64,000 bases of DNA from SMAG-U1939 sp036376595 (GCA_036376595.1 DASVAA010000102.1:1-64000), one strand, 5' to 3'. Positions 1 to 9,772 are shown, counted from the first letter of the stretch. The notes: generated by a model from the sequence alone, not told the origin. Numbers and translations: made by a program.

Positions 1-886
1 TGGTAGCTAGCGAGCTATGACCGAGCCGGACCTGAATCTCCGAGACCTTGGCCCCGGCATCTTCCATTGTCCGGGCGAACGTGTGGCGCAGGGCATGCAC
101 CTTGCTCGTTCCCAGGCGGTCAGCGCAGATCAGACTGATGGCGCGCGAGGTGAGCGGGTGCTGGCCGTGTAGGGAGCGGGAGCGGCTGACCCACAGTGGG
201 GTATCGGCCACCCCTTGCCCACTGCCAGCCGGAATCAAGGCGCCCGGCTCTAGGTGGTCCAGCACGGCGAGGTAGGCCAGCAGCGCGCGGCCCACGGCGA
301 CGGGGAGCGTGTCCCGCATCACCTTGCCACCTTTGGCATGCGCGAAGGTCAGGGTGACGCGATCTGCCTCGACCGCCACATCCCCACGGCGCAAGTCAGC
401 CAGTTCAGCCACACGCCGGCCAGTGTGTAGAGCGACGGCGAGCAGGGCGTAATCCCTCTTGCCGGCCAGGGTGCTGCGGTCAATGGCGCGCAGGGACGTG
501 GTGACGGATGCCGCACTCAGAGGGACGGCGCTCGCGTACGCTTGTACCTTGCACCGGTCTACGAGCTGCGCGGGATTGTCCACCTGCAAGAGTTGGCGCC
601 GCTGGGCAAAGCGATAGAAGCTGGAGATGATGGCGAGCCGCTGATTGTGCGTACTGGCGGATGCGTCTCCAGCGGACGCCCAGCCTTGGAGGACCAGGGC
701 CACATCTCGCGGTGCGCTCGTGACCGCTAGGCCCGCACGGTCTAAGGCTGCTCGGAAGCTGCTGAACGTGTCCTGGTAGGCGCGCAGGGTACGTGGGCTG
801 GAGCTGTGCGCATGCAGCCAGGCGGCGATGGCGTAGTCGAGCGGGTAGTCCTGCGGGGTGAGGATCGTGGTGCTGAGGTCTTGCAT
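1..886 (-). CDS. Tyrosine recombinase (XerC/D-like), 3' end cut by window edge
   Basis: The reading frame starts at ATG 886-884 and stays open for 295 codons to the left edge, so the stop lies outside the window. The N-terminal ~100 residues look like a SAM-like core-binding domain. The catalytic domain shows Arg I in HTGRRVAEL (about residue 157), the HALRHTFAR box with the His/Arg pair, and LGHSS near the visible end. The nucleophilic Tyr should lie about 10 residues beyond the edge. Family knowledge: site-specific strand exchange by phage, integron-like or Xer enzymes. Its neighbour at 1611-2391 is a second, broken recombinase, so this is an integration-prone spot. Substrate site unknown. 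Confidence 0.85.
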   Translation of the reverse strand, partial: MQDLSTTILTPQDYPLDYAIAAWLHAHSSSPRTLRAYQDTFSSFRAALDRAGLAVTSAPRDVALVLQGWASAGDASASTHNQRLAIISSFYRFAQRRQLLQVDNPAQLVDRCKVQAYASAVPLSAASVTTSLRAIDRSTLAGKRDYALLAVALHTGRRVAELADLRRGDVAVEADRVTLTFAHAKGGKVMRDTLPVAVGRALLAYLAVLDHLEPGALIPAGSGQGVADTPLWVSRSRSLHGQHPLTSRAISLICADRLGTSKVHALRHTFARTMEDAGAKVSEIQVRLGHSSLAT

Positions 887-1303
887 GGCTGCTTGCCTTT
901 CGGATGCCCGGCTGGCTGCTCCAGATGCTTCGCCTAATACATGTTAGACGATCCATAGCCGCGTTTGGTCACATTGGGGGCGGGCATCTGGACGCGGTAG
1001 ACAGCCACGGATAGGGTGGTTGGATGGTTGGTAGCGTGTGCCGGCTGGGCGGCGTGTGGTGACGAGAGGCAACAGGGGTGATGGGCGTGGGGTGGTCCGA
1101 TCACGAAGGGGCATGGGTGGACGGGCAGAGACAGGCGGGCGAAGATGCGCGGCGAGAGGCAACGCGGCGGGCGGCGATTGCGGGATGGGCGGGCCGATCT
1201 AGGCGAGGGGGCGGCTTGCTTCGGTGCTAAGGGTCGAGGGCAGGGGTATAGCGGTACATCGTTCTCAGAGTCCCCCTGCTATGAATGTTGGATGGACTGC
1301 CCC
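887..1303. other. Intergenic stretch without a recognisable gene
   Basis: Lies upstream of the recombinase at 1-886 and downstream of the channel fragment. No frame carries a family motif or a convincing ribosome-binding site. I see no terminator or clear promoter. Confidence 0.5.
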
Positions 1304-1612
1304 TCACCGCGCGAAGAACCGCTGGGTAAACGTGGCGATAAAGCTGACCTCGATCACCAACCCCACCACTGCCTCCAGCGCCGCCAGGATCGCCACCGGA
1401 TCGCCGAGGCTATTCACTGGCTGGAAGAAGCCCCGTCCGTGAAAGCTGCTGACGCTCAGCACCAGCGCCTCGTACCACGGCAGCGACACGAACTGTGACG
1501 GCCTCAGCCCGAAGGTGATGTAGCCGCGCGAGGCCAGGAAGTAGAGCACCGCGAACCCGAACACCGACGCCAGATACCACGCCACGGTGCGCCCAGGCCG
1601 GTAGCCGTAGCC
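1304..1612 (-). pseudogene. 3' fragment of a pentapeptide-repeat/ion-channel-type membrane protein
   Basis: About 100 codons ending at the stop at 1304 encode a coherent C-terminus. It begins GYGYRPGRTVAWYL, has a transmembrane helix (VFGFAVLYFLAS), a pore-like stretch with SSFHGRGFF, and a second helix ending IATFTQRFFAR. This pattern recalls the C-terminal two-helix channel module of pentapeptide-repeat membrane proteins (family recollection, not searched). No start codon or N-terminal domain belongs to it. Upstream it runs directly into the recombinase fragment in a different frame, so it is a recombination remnant and probably not expressed. Confidence 0.6.
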
Positions 1613-2391
1613 CGCCCGCGTCGAGGAACCGCACCGCAAACGTCCTGCGGAACGTGTGAGCCGAGACTTGCACGCCGACGAAGTGCTGTGCCCCGGCCTT
1701 GTCACGCAGCGCGTACAGCAGCTTATCTACGCCGGTCTGGGTCAGTTGGCCGCGCTTGCCTAGGATGGCGTACCGGACGTGGCGGGGGGCCTCGCGTACC
1801 GTGTGGATATAGTAGAATAGCGCCTGCCTGGCTTTGCGGTCCGGCGGCACTTCTCTCTCTCGCCGGCCCTTCCCCTGAATCTTCAACCAGGACCCATCCG
1901 CCGTCAGATGCACGTCCTCCAGGGTCAGCCGGCCCAGCTCGCTCACTCGCACCCCGGTATCCAGCAGTACCGCGAGGATGGCCCGGTCGCGTGCTGGCGC
2001 GGTGGTCGTCTCTGCTACCCGGAATAGCCGCTGTATCTGCTCGGTGGTGAGGATTTGGAGCACCTTCTTCTCGCGGCGGGGCATCTCGTAGCGGCGTGTC
2101 ACCCGCTCGTCCAGCCAGTCCTCGCGCGCGCAGAAATTGAGGAAGGTGCGCAGCGCGTTGGCGTACCCGTAGACCGAGACGCCGGTAATGGGCCGTCCGG
2201 TGCGCGGGCTGATACGCTCCCTGGTGGCTGCCACGTACCGTCGCAGGAGGGGGTGGTGATCTGCTCGACCTGCGTCACTGTCTGCTCTGCCGCCCACTGA
2301 ACGTATCGAGCGTCCTCTTGTAGAACCTGCGCGAATCGGCGGTAAAATCCTTGCTGTAGAAGAACTCGGCGATTGCGGCGTCCAGAAGCAT
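1611..2391 (-). pseudogene. Tyrosine recombinase pseudogene (two frameshifts, 3' truncated)
   Basis: A recombinase can be followed from ATG 2391 (MLLDAAIAEFFYSKD) through three frames. The first frame is lost near 2296, the QWAAEQTVTQVEQ stretch is in a second frame, and from about 2245 the third frame gives LLRRYVAATRERIS and the rest. Arg I is in TGVRVSELGRL and the HTFRRTF box is present. Homology then stops dead after FLDAGG at about 1611, where channel-type sequence begins. The terminal GH and Tyr are therefore missing. Two indels plus truncation make this non-functional. Its start lies only 65 bases from the sucC start on the other strand. Confidence 0.75.
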
Positions 2392-2455
2392 GCGAATACC
2401 AGTCCAATCTAGTGCTCGCTTGCCGCAAAACCGCATGAATTCAGGAGTTGTGACC

Positions 2456-3609
2456 GTGAAAATCCACGAATACCAAGCGAAGGAGATCCTGAGCCGGTAT
2501 CGCATCCCCGTGCAGCCGGGCAAGATCGCCGCCACGCCCGACGAGGCCGAGGCCATCGCGCGCGAGTTCGGCGTGCCGGTGGTCGTCAAGGCGCAGGTCT
2601 ACGTCGGCGGGCGCGGCAAGGCCGGCGGCGTCAAGCTGGCCGACACCCCAGAGCAGACGCGCGAGGTGGCCGGCAAGATCCTCGGCATGGACATCAAGGG
2701 GCTGACGGTCGAGAAGGTGCTCGTCACCCCCGCGCTCGACATCGCCGAGGAGTATTACCTCGGCATCGTGCTCGACCGTGCCAGCCAGGCGCCGGTGGTG
2801 ATGGTCAGCGCCGCGGGTGGCGTGGACATCGAGCAGGTGGCCGAGGAGACGCCGGAGCAGATCATCAAAGAGCCGGTGGACGTGCGCTGGGGACTGCTGC
2901 CGATGCATGCGCGCCAACTGCTGGCGCAGGCCGGCATGCCGCATACGGTCGTCGCGCAGGGCGGCACGATCCTCGCCGCGCTCTACCAGGCGTTCGTCGG
3001 GGCAGACGCCACGCTCGCCGAGGTCAATCCGCTGGCGCTGACCCGCGACGGCAAGGTCGTCGCCGCCGACGCCAAGATTCTGATCGACGACAACGCGCTG
3101 CCGCGCCAGCCCGAATACGCAAGCTGGGCTGAGCCGGAGGAGGCCAATCCGCTGGAGTACGAGGCCAAGCGCGCGGGGCTGACCTACGTCAAGCTCGACG
3201 GCGACGTGGGCATCATCGGCAACGGCGCGGGCCTGGTGATGACCACCCTCGACATGGTGGCTCGCGCAGGCGGCAAGCCGGCGAACTTCCTCGATATCGG
3301 CGGCGGCGCGACGGCTGAGACAATGAAGAAGTCGCTGCTCTTCGTCGCCAAGGACCCGCAGGTCAAGGGCATCCTGGTCAACATCTTTGGCGGCATCACG
3401 CGCGGCGAGGAGGTGGCGCGCGGGATCATCCTGGCGCAGCCCGAGCTGCCCAAGGGCATGCCGGTGGTGGCGCGGCTGTCGGGCACCGGCGAGGCCGAGG
3501 GGCGCGCGCTGCTGGCGAACGCCGGGCTGACGTGGGGCTACGATATGCGCGACGCGGCGCAGAAGGTCGTCGCCGAGGTGAAGGCGCTTGAGGCGAAGGG
3601 GTCGCAGGC

Positions 3610-3613
<4 letters not shown>
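2456..3613 (+). CDS. sucC: Succinate-CoA ligase, ADP-forming, beta subunit
   Basis: Beta subunit of succinyl-CoA synthetase, the TCA-cycle enzyme that makes ATP or GTP from succinyl-CoA in the cytoplasm. GTG 2456 is chosen because AGGAG lies 8 bases upstream and the protein then begins with the classical KIHEYQAKEIL. At 385 aa it has normal family length. An ATP-grasp domain occupies the first ~230 residues (VVVKAQVYVGGRGKAGG). The C-terminal CoA-ligase domain shows GNGAGLVMTTLDM and DIGGGATAE. Its stop overlaps the sucD start (ATGA), so the two subunits are translationally coupled. Confidence 0.97.
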
Positions 3614-4479
<866 letters not shown>

Positions 4480-4504
4480 CAGTCTCTCGCCGCGCACATC
4501 TCGT

Positions 4505-4540
4505 ACACCCGGACCGAGCGAACGGTTCGGGTGTATTTGT
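4505..4540 (+). terminator. Rho-independent terminator of sucCD
   Basis: Arms 4505-4516 and 4523-4534 form a 12-bp stem with one G-T pair and a six-base loop, followed by ATTTGT. It starts 25 bases after the sucD stop. Confidence 0.85.
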
Positions 4541-4551
4541 CCCGAGCATTT

Positions 4552-4582
4552 CATACCACACCGTGGCAGACGTTGTGGTATG
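4552..4582. other. Inverted repeat between sucCD and the TIR gene
   Basis: CATACCACA at 4552-4560 is answered by TGTGGTATG at 4574-4582, 13 bases apart. It sits just after the sucD terminator and about 180 bases before the TIR gene. It could be an operator or a second hairpin. No regulator is identified. Confidence 0.4.
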
Positions 4583-4761
4583 AGCAGCAGGCGGTCTGAA
4601 GCACCGCGGCTAATCCCGGAACGCCAGCGAATGATGGTTCTCTGACGACCTACCCTTGCATGGTATCACGTCCGCCGCGTGCTCTTGTGCCAATACCACT
4701 CCAGCAGTATCCTATGTATCGAGATGGCAGGCTGCCGTGGCGTGAGGGGAGGCGCGATGCG

Positions 4762-6114
4762 ATGCTGATCAAAGGGAAAGTCTTCATCAGCCACGCGCAC
4801 GAGGACAACGCGCGCTGCCGACCCCTGCTCGCCGCACTCACCGCCTGGGGCGTGCCGTACTGGTTCGATACCGAGCAGGCCACGGGCGGCAACGAGCTTG
4901 CGCTGAAGATTCAGCGGGCGATTGAAGAGAGCCAGTACTTCATCCGCGTCTGCACCCTCAGTAGCGTCAGCTCGTTCTGGGTGCGCAAGGAGACCGGCGC
5001 GTTCGTGAGCCTGCAAGCCGAAGACTTCCGGCGCGGCATTGAAGACCGCGTGCTCATCCCGGTGATCCTCGATCCGGGCTACCCGCTCCAACTCGAAGAT
5101 CGCGGTGTGGTACAGATTCGCGCGGCTGGTGCGCCCGAAGCTTCCTGGCTGGACAATCTGCGCCGGGCGCTCGTCGTGCCGATGCCTATCAACGGGCCAC
5201 GAGGGCCGGCTTCCTCATCCTCGCGCGGACAGCCAAACTTCTTCCTGTTGCTCGATCTTGACCCGGATGCGCTGTGGGGCGATCGCCTGTTCCAGACACG
5301 GCTCAAGGAGATGCAAAACCGCTGGGTATGGGAGACCATGTACTCGCCCCGACCTGACATCGTGCGTGCCGCGACCCGCAATCTGTCGCTCGTCCCTGAA
5401 ATCCGGCGCGTCATGAGCGATCTCGAGGCGCGAGCGCAAGAGATTGAAGGGGCACACGTGGAACTATCCGCACTCTCCGCGCGCCGGTTGGACGATCTCA
5501 ATCGCGAGCTGGCCGTCATCCAGGCGAAGGGCTACGTAGAGCGTAGCGAGATCGATGACCTTGTCAGGCGGTACCAAACGACGGTGTCTGAGCAAGATGT
5601 CCGTGAGCGGATCACAGTACCAATTCGCGGGGAATTCCGGCCCGAGCCACTGGAACGGTATCCGGCCGATTCCATCAAGCGCCCTCTCGACTTCCTGGGA
5701 GAGAAGTCGCTTTATACGCTTCTTGCGCACACGGTGGATCCATCAATTGGCATCAACACCGACTCTGCCACCCTATTACTGGCCTCTGAGCGGCTGTTGT
5801 ACAGGTGGACGCCGGAGGAAATGGCGCAGTCTGCCGAGGTGAGAGCCAAAGCGTCGCTGGCCGGCCGTGCAGCATTGGTCTTCCGGAATGAGGAGACGCG
5901 AGCGCGCTATGATGAGACGCTGCGACGCCAGCCGTTGAACGAGTTGCTGAAGACATACGAGCGGGCGTGCGCGGCCTCGGCGGCGATCTCATCCGAGCAG
6001 GTGCGCATGTTCCTCGGCGAAGCGCGGCGGCTGGGCTTCGACGACGAGTTCGCGTACGAGCAACTGAGGGCGTTGGCGGAGCGCAGGCACTGGAGCATCG
6101 CGCCGCGGTCGTAG
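4762..6114 (+). CDS. TIR-domain protein with a C-terminal J-domain-like module
   Basis: The 450-aa protein starts at ATG 4762, with GGGGAGG 9 bases upstream. Residues ~1-150 form a TIR domain: it opens LIKGKVFISHAHEDN, continues WGVPYWFDTEQATGG, and has the helix SSFWVRKETGAF whose Glu matches the catalytic Glu of NAD-cleaving TIRs (family knowledge). A low-complexity linker (PASSSSRGQ) and a helical middle follow. Near residue ~315 the tail LYTLL...ALVFRNEETRARYDETL resembles the degenerate J-like domains seen near Hsp70-type proteins, with no HPD motif. There are no membrane segments. The gene stands alone after the sucD terminator. Role unknown: defence, signalling or chaperone-linked NAD turnover are possible. 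Confidence 0.75.
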   Translation: MLIKGKVFISHAHEDNARCRPLLAALTAWGVPYWFDTEQATGGNELALKIQRAIEESQYFIRVCTLSSVSSFWVRKETGAFVSLQAEDFRRGIEDRVLIPVILDPGYPLQLEDRGVVQIRAAGAPEASWLDNLRRALVVPMPINGPRGPASSSSRGQPNFFLLLDLDPDALWGDRLFQTRLKEMQNRWVWETMYSPRPDIVRAATRNLSLVPEIRRVMSDLEARAQEIEGAHVELSALSARRLDDLNRELAVIQAKGYVERSEIDDLVRRYQTTVSEQDVRERITVPIRGEFRPEPLERYPADSIKRPLDFLGEKSLYTLLAHTVDPSIGINTDSATLLLASERLLYRWTPEEMAQSAEVRAKASLAGRAALVFRNEETRARYDETLRRQPLNELLKTYERACAASAAISSEQVRMFLGEARRLGFDDEFAYEQLRALAERRHWSIAPRS

Positions 6115-6124
6115 CAAAGTAGCA

Positions 6125-6285
6125 AAGCCAAGCGCCAAGCGGTTGAAACCGCGCCTGTGGGGCCTGCCGGCCACGAAACCCGCCTGCGCGGGTTAGGCTT
6201 GGGACGGGCGCGGCCCGCCGTACCCCTACGCGATCCGCAATCTCCCCCTCGCCCGCAGGGCGAGGGGGTTGGGGGGTGAGGACCC
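6125..6285. repeat. Two dispersed palindromic repeats after the TIR gene
   Basis: 6139-6202 carries GCGGTTGAAACCGCGCCTG followed by a palindrome around CCCGCCTGCGCGGG. The same element recurs at 35677-35733. 6242-6282 is a separate palindrome (CCCCTCGCCC...GGGCGAGGGG, then GGGGGGTGAGG) with a relative at 46960-47005. Both are intergenic REP-like elements. Confidence 0.7.
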
Positions 6286-6286
6286 C

Positions 6287-6532
6287 CTACTGCTGGTAGT
6301 GCTCCACCACCGCGCCCTCGCGCTCTTTGGCGCCGTCGGGATCGAGGCCGGCGTGGCGGCGGGCGCGGCGCTGGCGCAGCAGGTCCCACAGCCGGTCGAT
6401 CTCCACCTTCAGCTCGCTCAGGCGCGTCTTGCCGGCCTCGTCCAGCCCCTCGCCGGTCTCGGCCGTGTGCAGCACGTAGTGCTCCTCGTCGGTCAGCCGG
6501 TTGATCTCGCTCAAAATACTCCGGTCATCCAT
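6287..6532 (-). CDS. DUF2630 family small protein
   Basis: An 81-aa soluble acidic helical protein. It begins MDDRSILSEINRLTDEEH, which I recognise as the DUF2630 signature. The middle (ELKVEIDRLWDLLRQRRARR) is a typical amphipathic helix of the family. ATG 6532 is preferred over an upstream in-frame ATG because GGAGG lies just before it. No function is established for the family. It stands alone between a repeat block and the PPOX gene. Confidence 0.8.
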   Translation of the reverse strand: MDDRSILSEINRLTDEEHYVLHTAETGEGLDEAGKTRLSELKVEIDRLWDLLRQRRARRHAGLDPDGAKEREGAVVEHYQQ

Positions 6533-6649
6533 CACTCGTTTCCTCCGCTCGTACCCTTCAGCGCGTGGTAGGTCTGTCTCGCGCGCTCCCCATTGTACGT
6601 GAATCAACGTGCTGGGGTTACGATCACTGTCAGCCGCCGTGACGGCCTG

Positions 6650-7048
6650 TTACACGTCGCGGCCGCGCGGGGCGTAGGGATCGCTCTCGATGCCCCAGGC
6701 GGCGATGCGGCGGGGACGGATGCGCAGGAACTGCGGGTCGGCGTCGGGCCAGATGGCGTCACCGCCGGAGTCCAATGCCTCCGCCACGCCACGGACCTCG
6801 ATGCCGCGCGGCGCGCCCGACGGCCCGCGGTCATCCACCACGAAAGCGACCGCAGGGCTCGACGCCGCGTCGCGGTACTTCTTGCTCGTGCCCATGCCGC
6901 GGCCACCCAACTCGACGGCATCCAGTGCGGGATTGTAGCGGTAGCGGACCGGCACGACGTGCGGCTCGCCCCGCGCGTTCACCGTCGCCAGGTGGCCGAT
7001 GCGCTGGCCCTGCAGATAGGCGATCTCGGCCGGCGTGAAAACGCTCAT
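6650..7048 (-). CDS. PPOX-class F420/FMN-dependent oxidoreductase
   Basis: A 132-aa split-barrel flavin/F420-binding protein. It starts MSVFTPAEIAYLQGQRIGHLATV and continues NARGEPHVVPVRYRY, the usual PPOX opening. GRGMGTSKKYRD and VAFVVDD belong to the barrel core. The start at 7048 has AAGGAG 9 bases upstream, and the length suits the short F420-type PPOX proteins. Family members reduce small molecules with F420 or FMN. The substrate cannot be told here, and no F420 genes are visible in the window. Confidence 0.85.
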   Translation of the reverse strand: MSVFTPAEIAYLQGQRIGHLATVNARGEPHVVPVRYRYNPALDAVELGGRGMGTSKKYRDAASSPAVAFVVDDRGPSGAPRGIEVRGVAEALDSGGDAIWPDADPQFLRIRPRRIAAWGIESDPYAPRGRDV

Positions 7049-7175
7049 CGGCTGCTCCTTTCGCATGCTTCGGCGCATATTCTACCGCCGCGGACACCAC
7101 CGCATAGGACCTGACGGCTTGTCGTGTCGCGACGGCACATAGATGCGCCCGCACTCCACTCTTGATGCACAACCC

Positions 7176-7204
7176 TTGAAATACAACCACCGCCCAGGTA
7201 CACT
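7176..7204 (+). promoter_or_regulatory. Predicted sigma-70 promoter of mscL
   Basis: TTGAAA at 7176-7181, a 17-base spacer and TACACT at 7199-7204, about 85 bases before the mscL start. Just downstream, CAGGGAAC (7215-7222) and GTTCCCTG (7231-7238) form a perfect 8-bp inverted repeat that would sit at the start of the mRNA. Confidence 0.55.
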
Positions 7205-7290
7205 GGCGATCATCCAGGGAACCGATTGATGTTCCCTGCGAGCGGCCGATGGCGCGGCCCGCTGTCGCGCCCAACCAGAAGGGGGCACGC

Positions 7291-7719
7291 ATGAAGAGCC
7301 TGGCGAATGAGTTCAAAGAATTCATCATGCGCGGCAACATGGTGGACCTGGCGATCGCGGTCGTGATCGGCGTCGCGTTCGGCGCCGTGATCACGGCGCT
7401 CGTGCAGGACATCATCATGCCGATCATCGGCATCCTCGGCAGCAAGCCCAATTTCGACTCGTACTGGTGGAACATCCGTGGCAGCCATATTCTGGTTGGC
7501 TCGTTCCTCACGGCGCTCGTCGCCTTCGTGATCATCGCCGCAGCAGTCTTCTTCCTGGTCATCAAGCCGCTCAACGCTTTTATGGCGCTGCGCAAGAAGC
7601 CCGAGGCCGAGGCGACCACGCGCGAGTGCCCGTACTGCCTCAGCGAGATTCCCGTCAAGGCCACGCGCTGCGCCTACTGCACCGCCGAGGTGCCCGCGAT
7701 GGCCTCCGTTGAGGCGTAG
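7291..7719 (+). CDS. mscL: Large-conductance mechanosensitive channel with C-terminal zinc ribbon
   Basis: Homopentameric membrane valve that opens on hypo-osmotic shock. The 142-aa product starts MKSLANEFKEFIMRGN, the classic MscL N-terminus, followed by the gating helix DLAIAVVIGVAFGAVITALV and TM2 (LTALVAFVIIAAAVFFLVI). ATG 7291 follows a GGGGG-rich ribosome site. Instead of the usual short helical tail it ends in a zinc ribbon, CPYC (about residues 113-116) and CAYC (about 128-131). Similar tails occur in some other phyla (recollection). The ribbon should lie in the cytoplasm. Confidence 0.93.
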   Translation: MKSLANEFKEFIMRGNMVDLAIAVVIGVAFGAVITALVQDIIMPIIGILGSKPNFDSYWWNIRGSHILVGSFLTALVAFVIIAAAVFFLVIKPLNAFMALRKKPEAEATTRECPYCLSEIPVKATRCAYCTAEVPAMASVEA

Positions 7720-7750
7720 TTGCCCTTTCGCGCCTTCCGTTTGCGCCACG

Positions 7751-7791
7751 TATCCCCCATCCTGCCTCGCACTGTTGCTGGATGGGGGATA
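7751..7791. terminator. Hairpin after mscL, possible terminator
   Basis: A perfect 12-bp inverted repeat (TATCCCCCATCC at 7751-7762, complement at 7780-7791) with a 17-base loop, 31 bases after the mscL stop. No T-run follows, so termination is uncertain. Confidence 0.45.
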
Positions 7792-7938
7792 GCACTCCAT
7801 GTGCCCACACGAAAGTACCCGTCGCCCCACGCGCTCCAGTTGGCTCGCCTACAATGGGCCTTGCTCGGCACATGGCGCCCGCGCAGCGTAGAGAACCAAA
7901 GCGCAGCGATTCAGAGCGCGCGAGGAGGGTGGCAGCGG

Positions 7939-9009
7939 ATGGTGAGGGCGGGGCGCAGAGGATTGCGCGCGATGGGAGGCCGCGACACGGGCGTGGTGCT
8001 GGTTTCATTGATGCTGGGTGTGCTGCTGACGCTCGGCGGCTGCGCGGGTGGCGCAGCGCTGACTCCGACTCCCTCACCGGGGCGTCCGCTGCCAGCGCTC
8101 AGCCGGCCCGCCATCCTCGCGCCCTATACGATCTTCGTCACTGATCTCGCCACCGGCGACCTCGACGAGCTAGGGGTCGCCACGCTCCACGTCTCGCAGA
8201 GCATCCACGGCCTGGGCCTCTCCGCCGACGGCCACACGCTCTACGTCAGCAGCATCAGCAATGACCGGCTGGTGGCGTATCACCTCGCCAACGGGCGCCT
8301 GAGCGCGCCGCACGCCGTGCGTGTGGGCGATCAGCCGGTCCACATGGTCAGCACGCTCGACGGCCGCACGATCTTCGTCACCGACTTTCAGGCACAGAGC
8401 GTCTCGGTGGTGGACGCGACGACCTGGACGCACGTCAAGGACATCACCGTGCCGGCTAACCCGCATGGCATCGTGCTCTCGCCCGACGGCCGCTGGGCAT
8501 ACGTCGCCTGCTACGGCGCCGCGGCGATCGCGGTGATCGATACGCAGAGCGCGACGCTCGCCGCGACAATTCCCATGCCGCAGCTTTCGCAGCCCTACGG
8601 CATCGCCATCAGCCCCGACGGCCGCTACGTCTATGCCAGCGACAACCTGCGCGGCCGGCTGCTGGTCGTCAGCACAGCGACGCACGCGCTGGTGGGCACG
8701 GTGCCGATCGGCGTCAAGCCGGCGCTGATTGCGCGCTCGCCCGACGGCCGCACGCTCTACGTCGCCAACGGCGCCTCGCACACCGTCAGCGTGCTCGACA
8801 TCGGGACCGATCCCGCCCATCCCACTGTGCGCGCCACCGTGGTCGTCAGCGGCTACCCGCACGGCCTGGCCGTCACCCCCGATGGCCGCTACGTGGTGGT
8901 CGCCGACACCTTCGGCCATGACATTTCTGTGGTTGACGCGCGCACCAACACCCTCGCCACCACGATCCAGGCCGAGAACGAGCCGAACGACGTGCTCATT
9001 CCCGGCTAG
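7939..9009 (+). CDS. YVTN beta-propeller repeat lipoprotein
   Basis: A 356-aa exported lipoprotein. ATG 7939 has GGAGGG 9 bases upstream. A hydrophobic signal (VVLVSLMLGVLLTL) ends in the lipobox LGGC, so the mature N-terminal Cys is lipidated, followed by a Thr/Pro-rich spacer. The rest is a seven-blade-type propeller of ~42-residue repeats, each with SPDGR.(V/L)YV. Examples are SADGHTLYVSS, SPDGRWAYVAC, SPDGRYVYASD, SPDGRTLYVAN and TPDGRYVVVAD. Such propellers serve as extracellular binding or surface-layer modules. No catalytic residues are evident. Its stop overlaps the end of the convergent CGNR gene by 14 bases. Confidence 0.85.
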   Translation: MVRAGRRGLRAMGGRDTGVVLVSLMLGVLLTLGGCAGGAALTPTPSPGRPLPALSRPAILAPYTIFVTDLATGDLDELGVATLHVSQSIHGLGLSADGHTLYVSSISNDRLVAYHLANGRLSAPHAVRVGDQPVHMVSTLDGRTIFVTDFQAQSVSVVDATTWTHVKDITVPANPHGIVLSPDGRWAYVACYGAAAIAVIDTQSATLAATIPMPQLSQPYGIAISPDGRYVYASDNLRGRLLVVSTATHALVGTVPIGVKPALIARSPDGRTLYVANGASHTVSVLDIGTDPAHPTVRATVVVSGYPHGLAVTPDGRYVVVADTFGHDISVVDARTNTLATTIQAENEPNDVLIPG

Positions 9010-9661
9010 AGCGCTGCTGTGAGTAGTGGCGCCGCGCCTTGGTCCGGTTGCCGCAGGTCGCCATCGAGCACCACTGGCGGCGGTGGTTCTTGCTCGTATC
9101 GAGGAACAGCCAGCCGCAATTGATGCCGGGGCACTTCTTGACCAGCGCCAGCTCCGGCGCGATGAGCAGCTCTGCCGCCGAGCGCACAATTGGCCACAGC
9201 ACGCTCGCCAGTATCTCCTTCGCGTCATCCGGCCGCTCCGTAGCATCTTCCTCCGGCCAGTCCCAGCGATAGCCGCTCCCTGCCGCGGCGGCCGCTGGCA
9301 GGAGCCGTGCCTGGCGCATCGCCTCGGCCAGCTCGCGGTTGACCAGCGCGAGATCGCGCGCCAGCGCCGCCTCGCCGTGTGTCGCCGCCGCGAAGACCGC
9401 ATACAGCGCCTCGCGCAGTGCTCCCGCGTGTTGCAGCACCCTCCGCGCCTCGGCCGGGTGGCGCGCGCCCACCTGCCGCAGCCGTTCCGCCCGCTCTGGC
9501 GCCAGCGCACCCGCATACCACGCCCAGCGCAGCAGGGCGTCGTAGTCCGGCAAGAACTCTTCCGGCGCCGTGCCGCCTCGGCCATCAAGGGTGTTCGTGA
9601 AGTCCAGGCAGAGCCGGCCGCCGAGGAGCCGATGCTGTTCAGGCTCGCGTGTTGCTGCCAT
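8996..9661 (-). CDS. CGNR zinc-finger (ABATE-type) transcription regulator
   Basis: A 221-aa protein. ATG 9661 is chosen because GGAGGG lies 8 bases upstream. The N-terminus (GGRLCLDFTNTLDGR) is the stress-regulator domain of the CGNR/ABATE family. The C-terminus holds the zinc finger: CPGINCGWLFLD, SKNHRRQWCSMATCGNRTKA with the name-giving CGNR box, then ARRHY. Family members are predicted DNA-binding one-component regulators, and the ligand is unknown. A promoter-like pair (TATAAT at 9743-9748) precedes it. Confidence 0.88.
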   Translation of the reverse strand: MAATREPEQHRLLGGRLCLDFTNTLDGRGGTAPEEFLPDYDALLRWAWYAGALAPERAERLRQVGARHPAEARRVLQHAGALREALYAVFAAATHGEAALARDLALVNRELAEAMRQARLLPAAAAAGSGYRWDWPEEDATERPDDAKEILASVLWPIVRSAAELLIAPELALVKKCPGINCGWLFLDTSKNHRRQWCSMATCGNRTKARRHYSQQRSSRE

Positions 9662-9742
9662 CTGGATGCCCTCCATATAACATAACCAGCAAAATGCCAT
9701 GAGTAGGTTGTGTGGCGCCGGCCTCATCTAACCAACAAATCA

Positions 9743-9772
9743 ATTATAGACGGTTATCGCTGACGAGGTCCA
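9743..9772 (-). promoter_or_regulatory. Possible promoter of the CGNR regulator
   Basis: On the minus strand TGGACC (9772-9767), an 18-base spacer and a perfect TATAAT (9748-9743), about 80 bases before ATG 9661. The -35 match is moderate. Confidence 0.45.

Noticed and set aside
8170..9588. 472-codon minus-strand frame over the YVTN lipoprotein and CGNR gene
   Set aside because: Repetitive His/Arg/Asp content reflects the antisense of propeller repeats.
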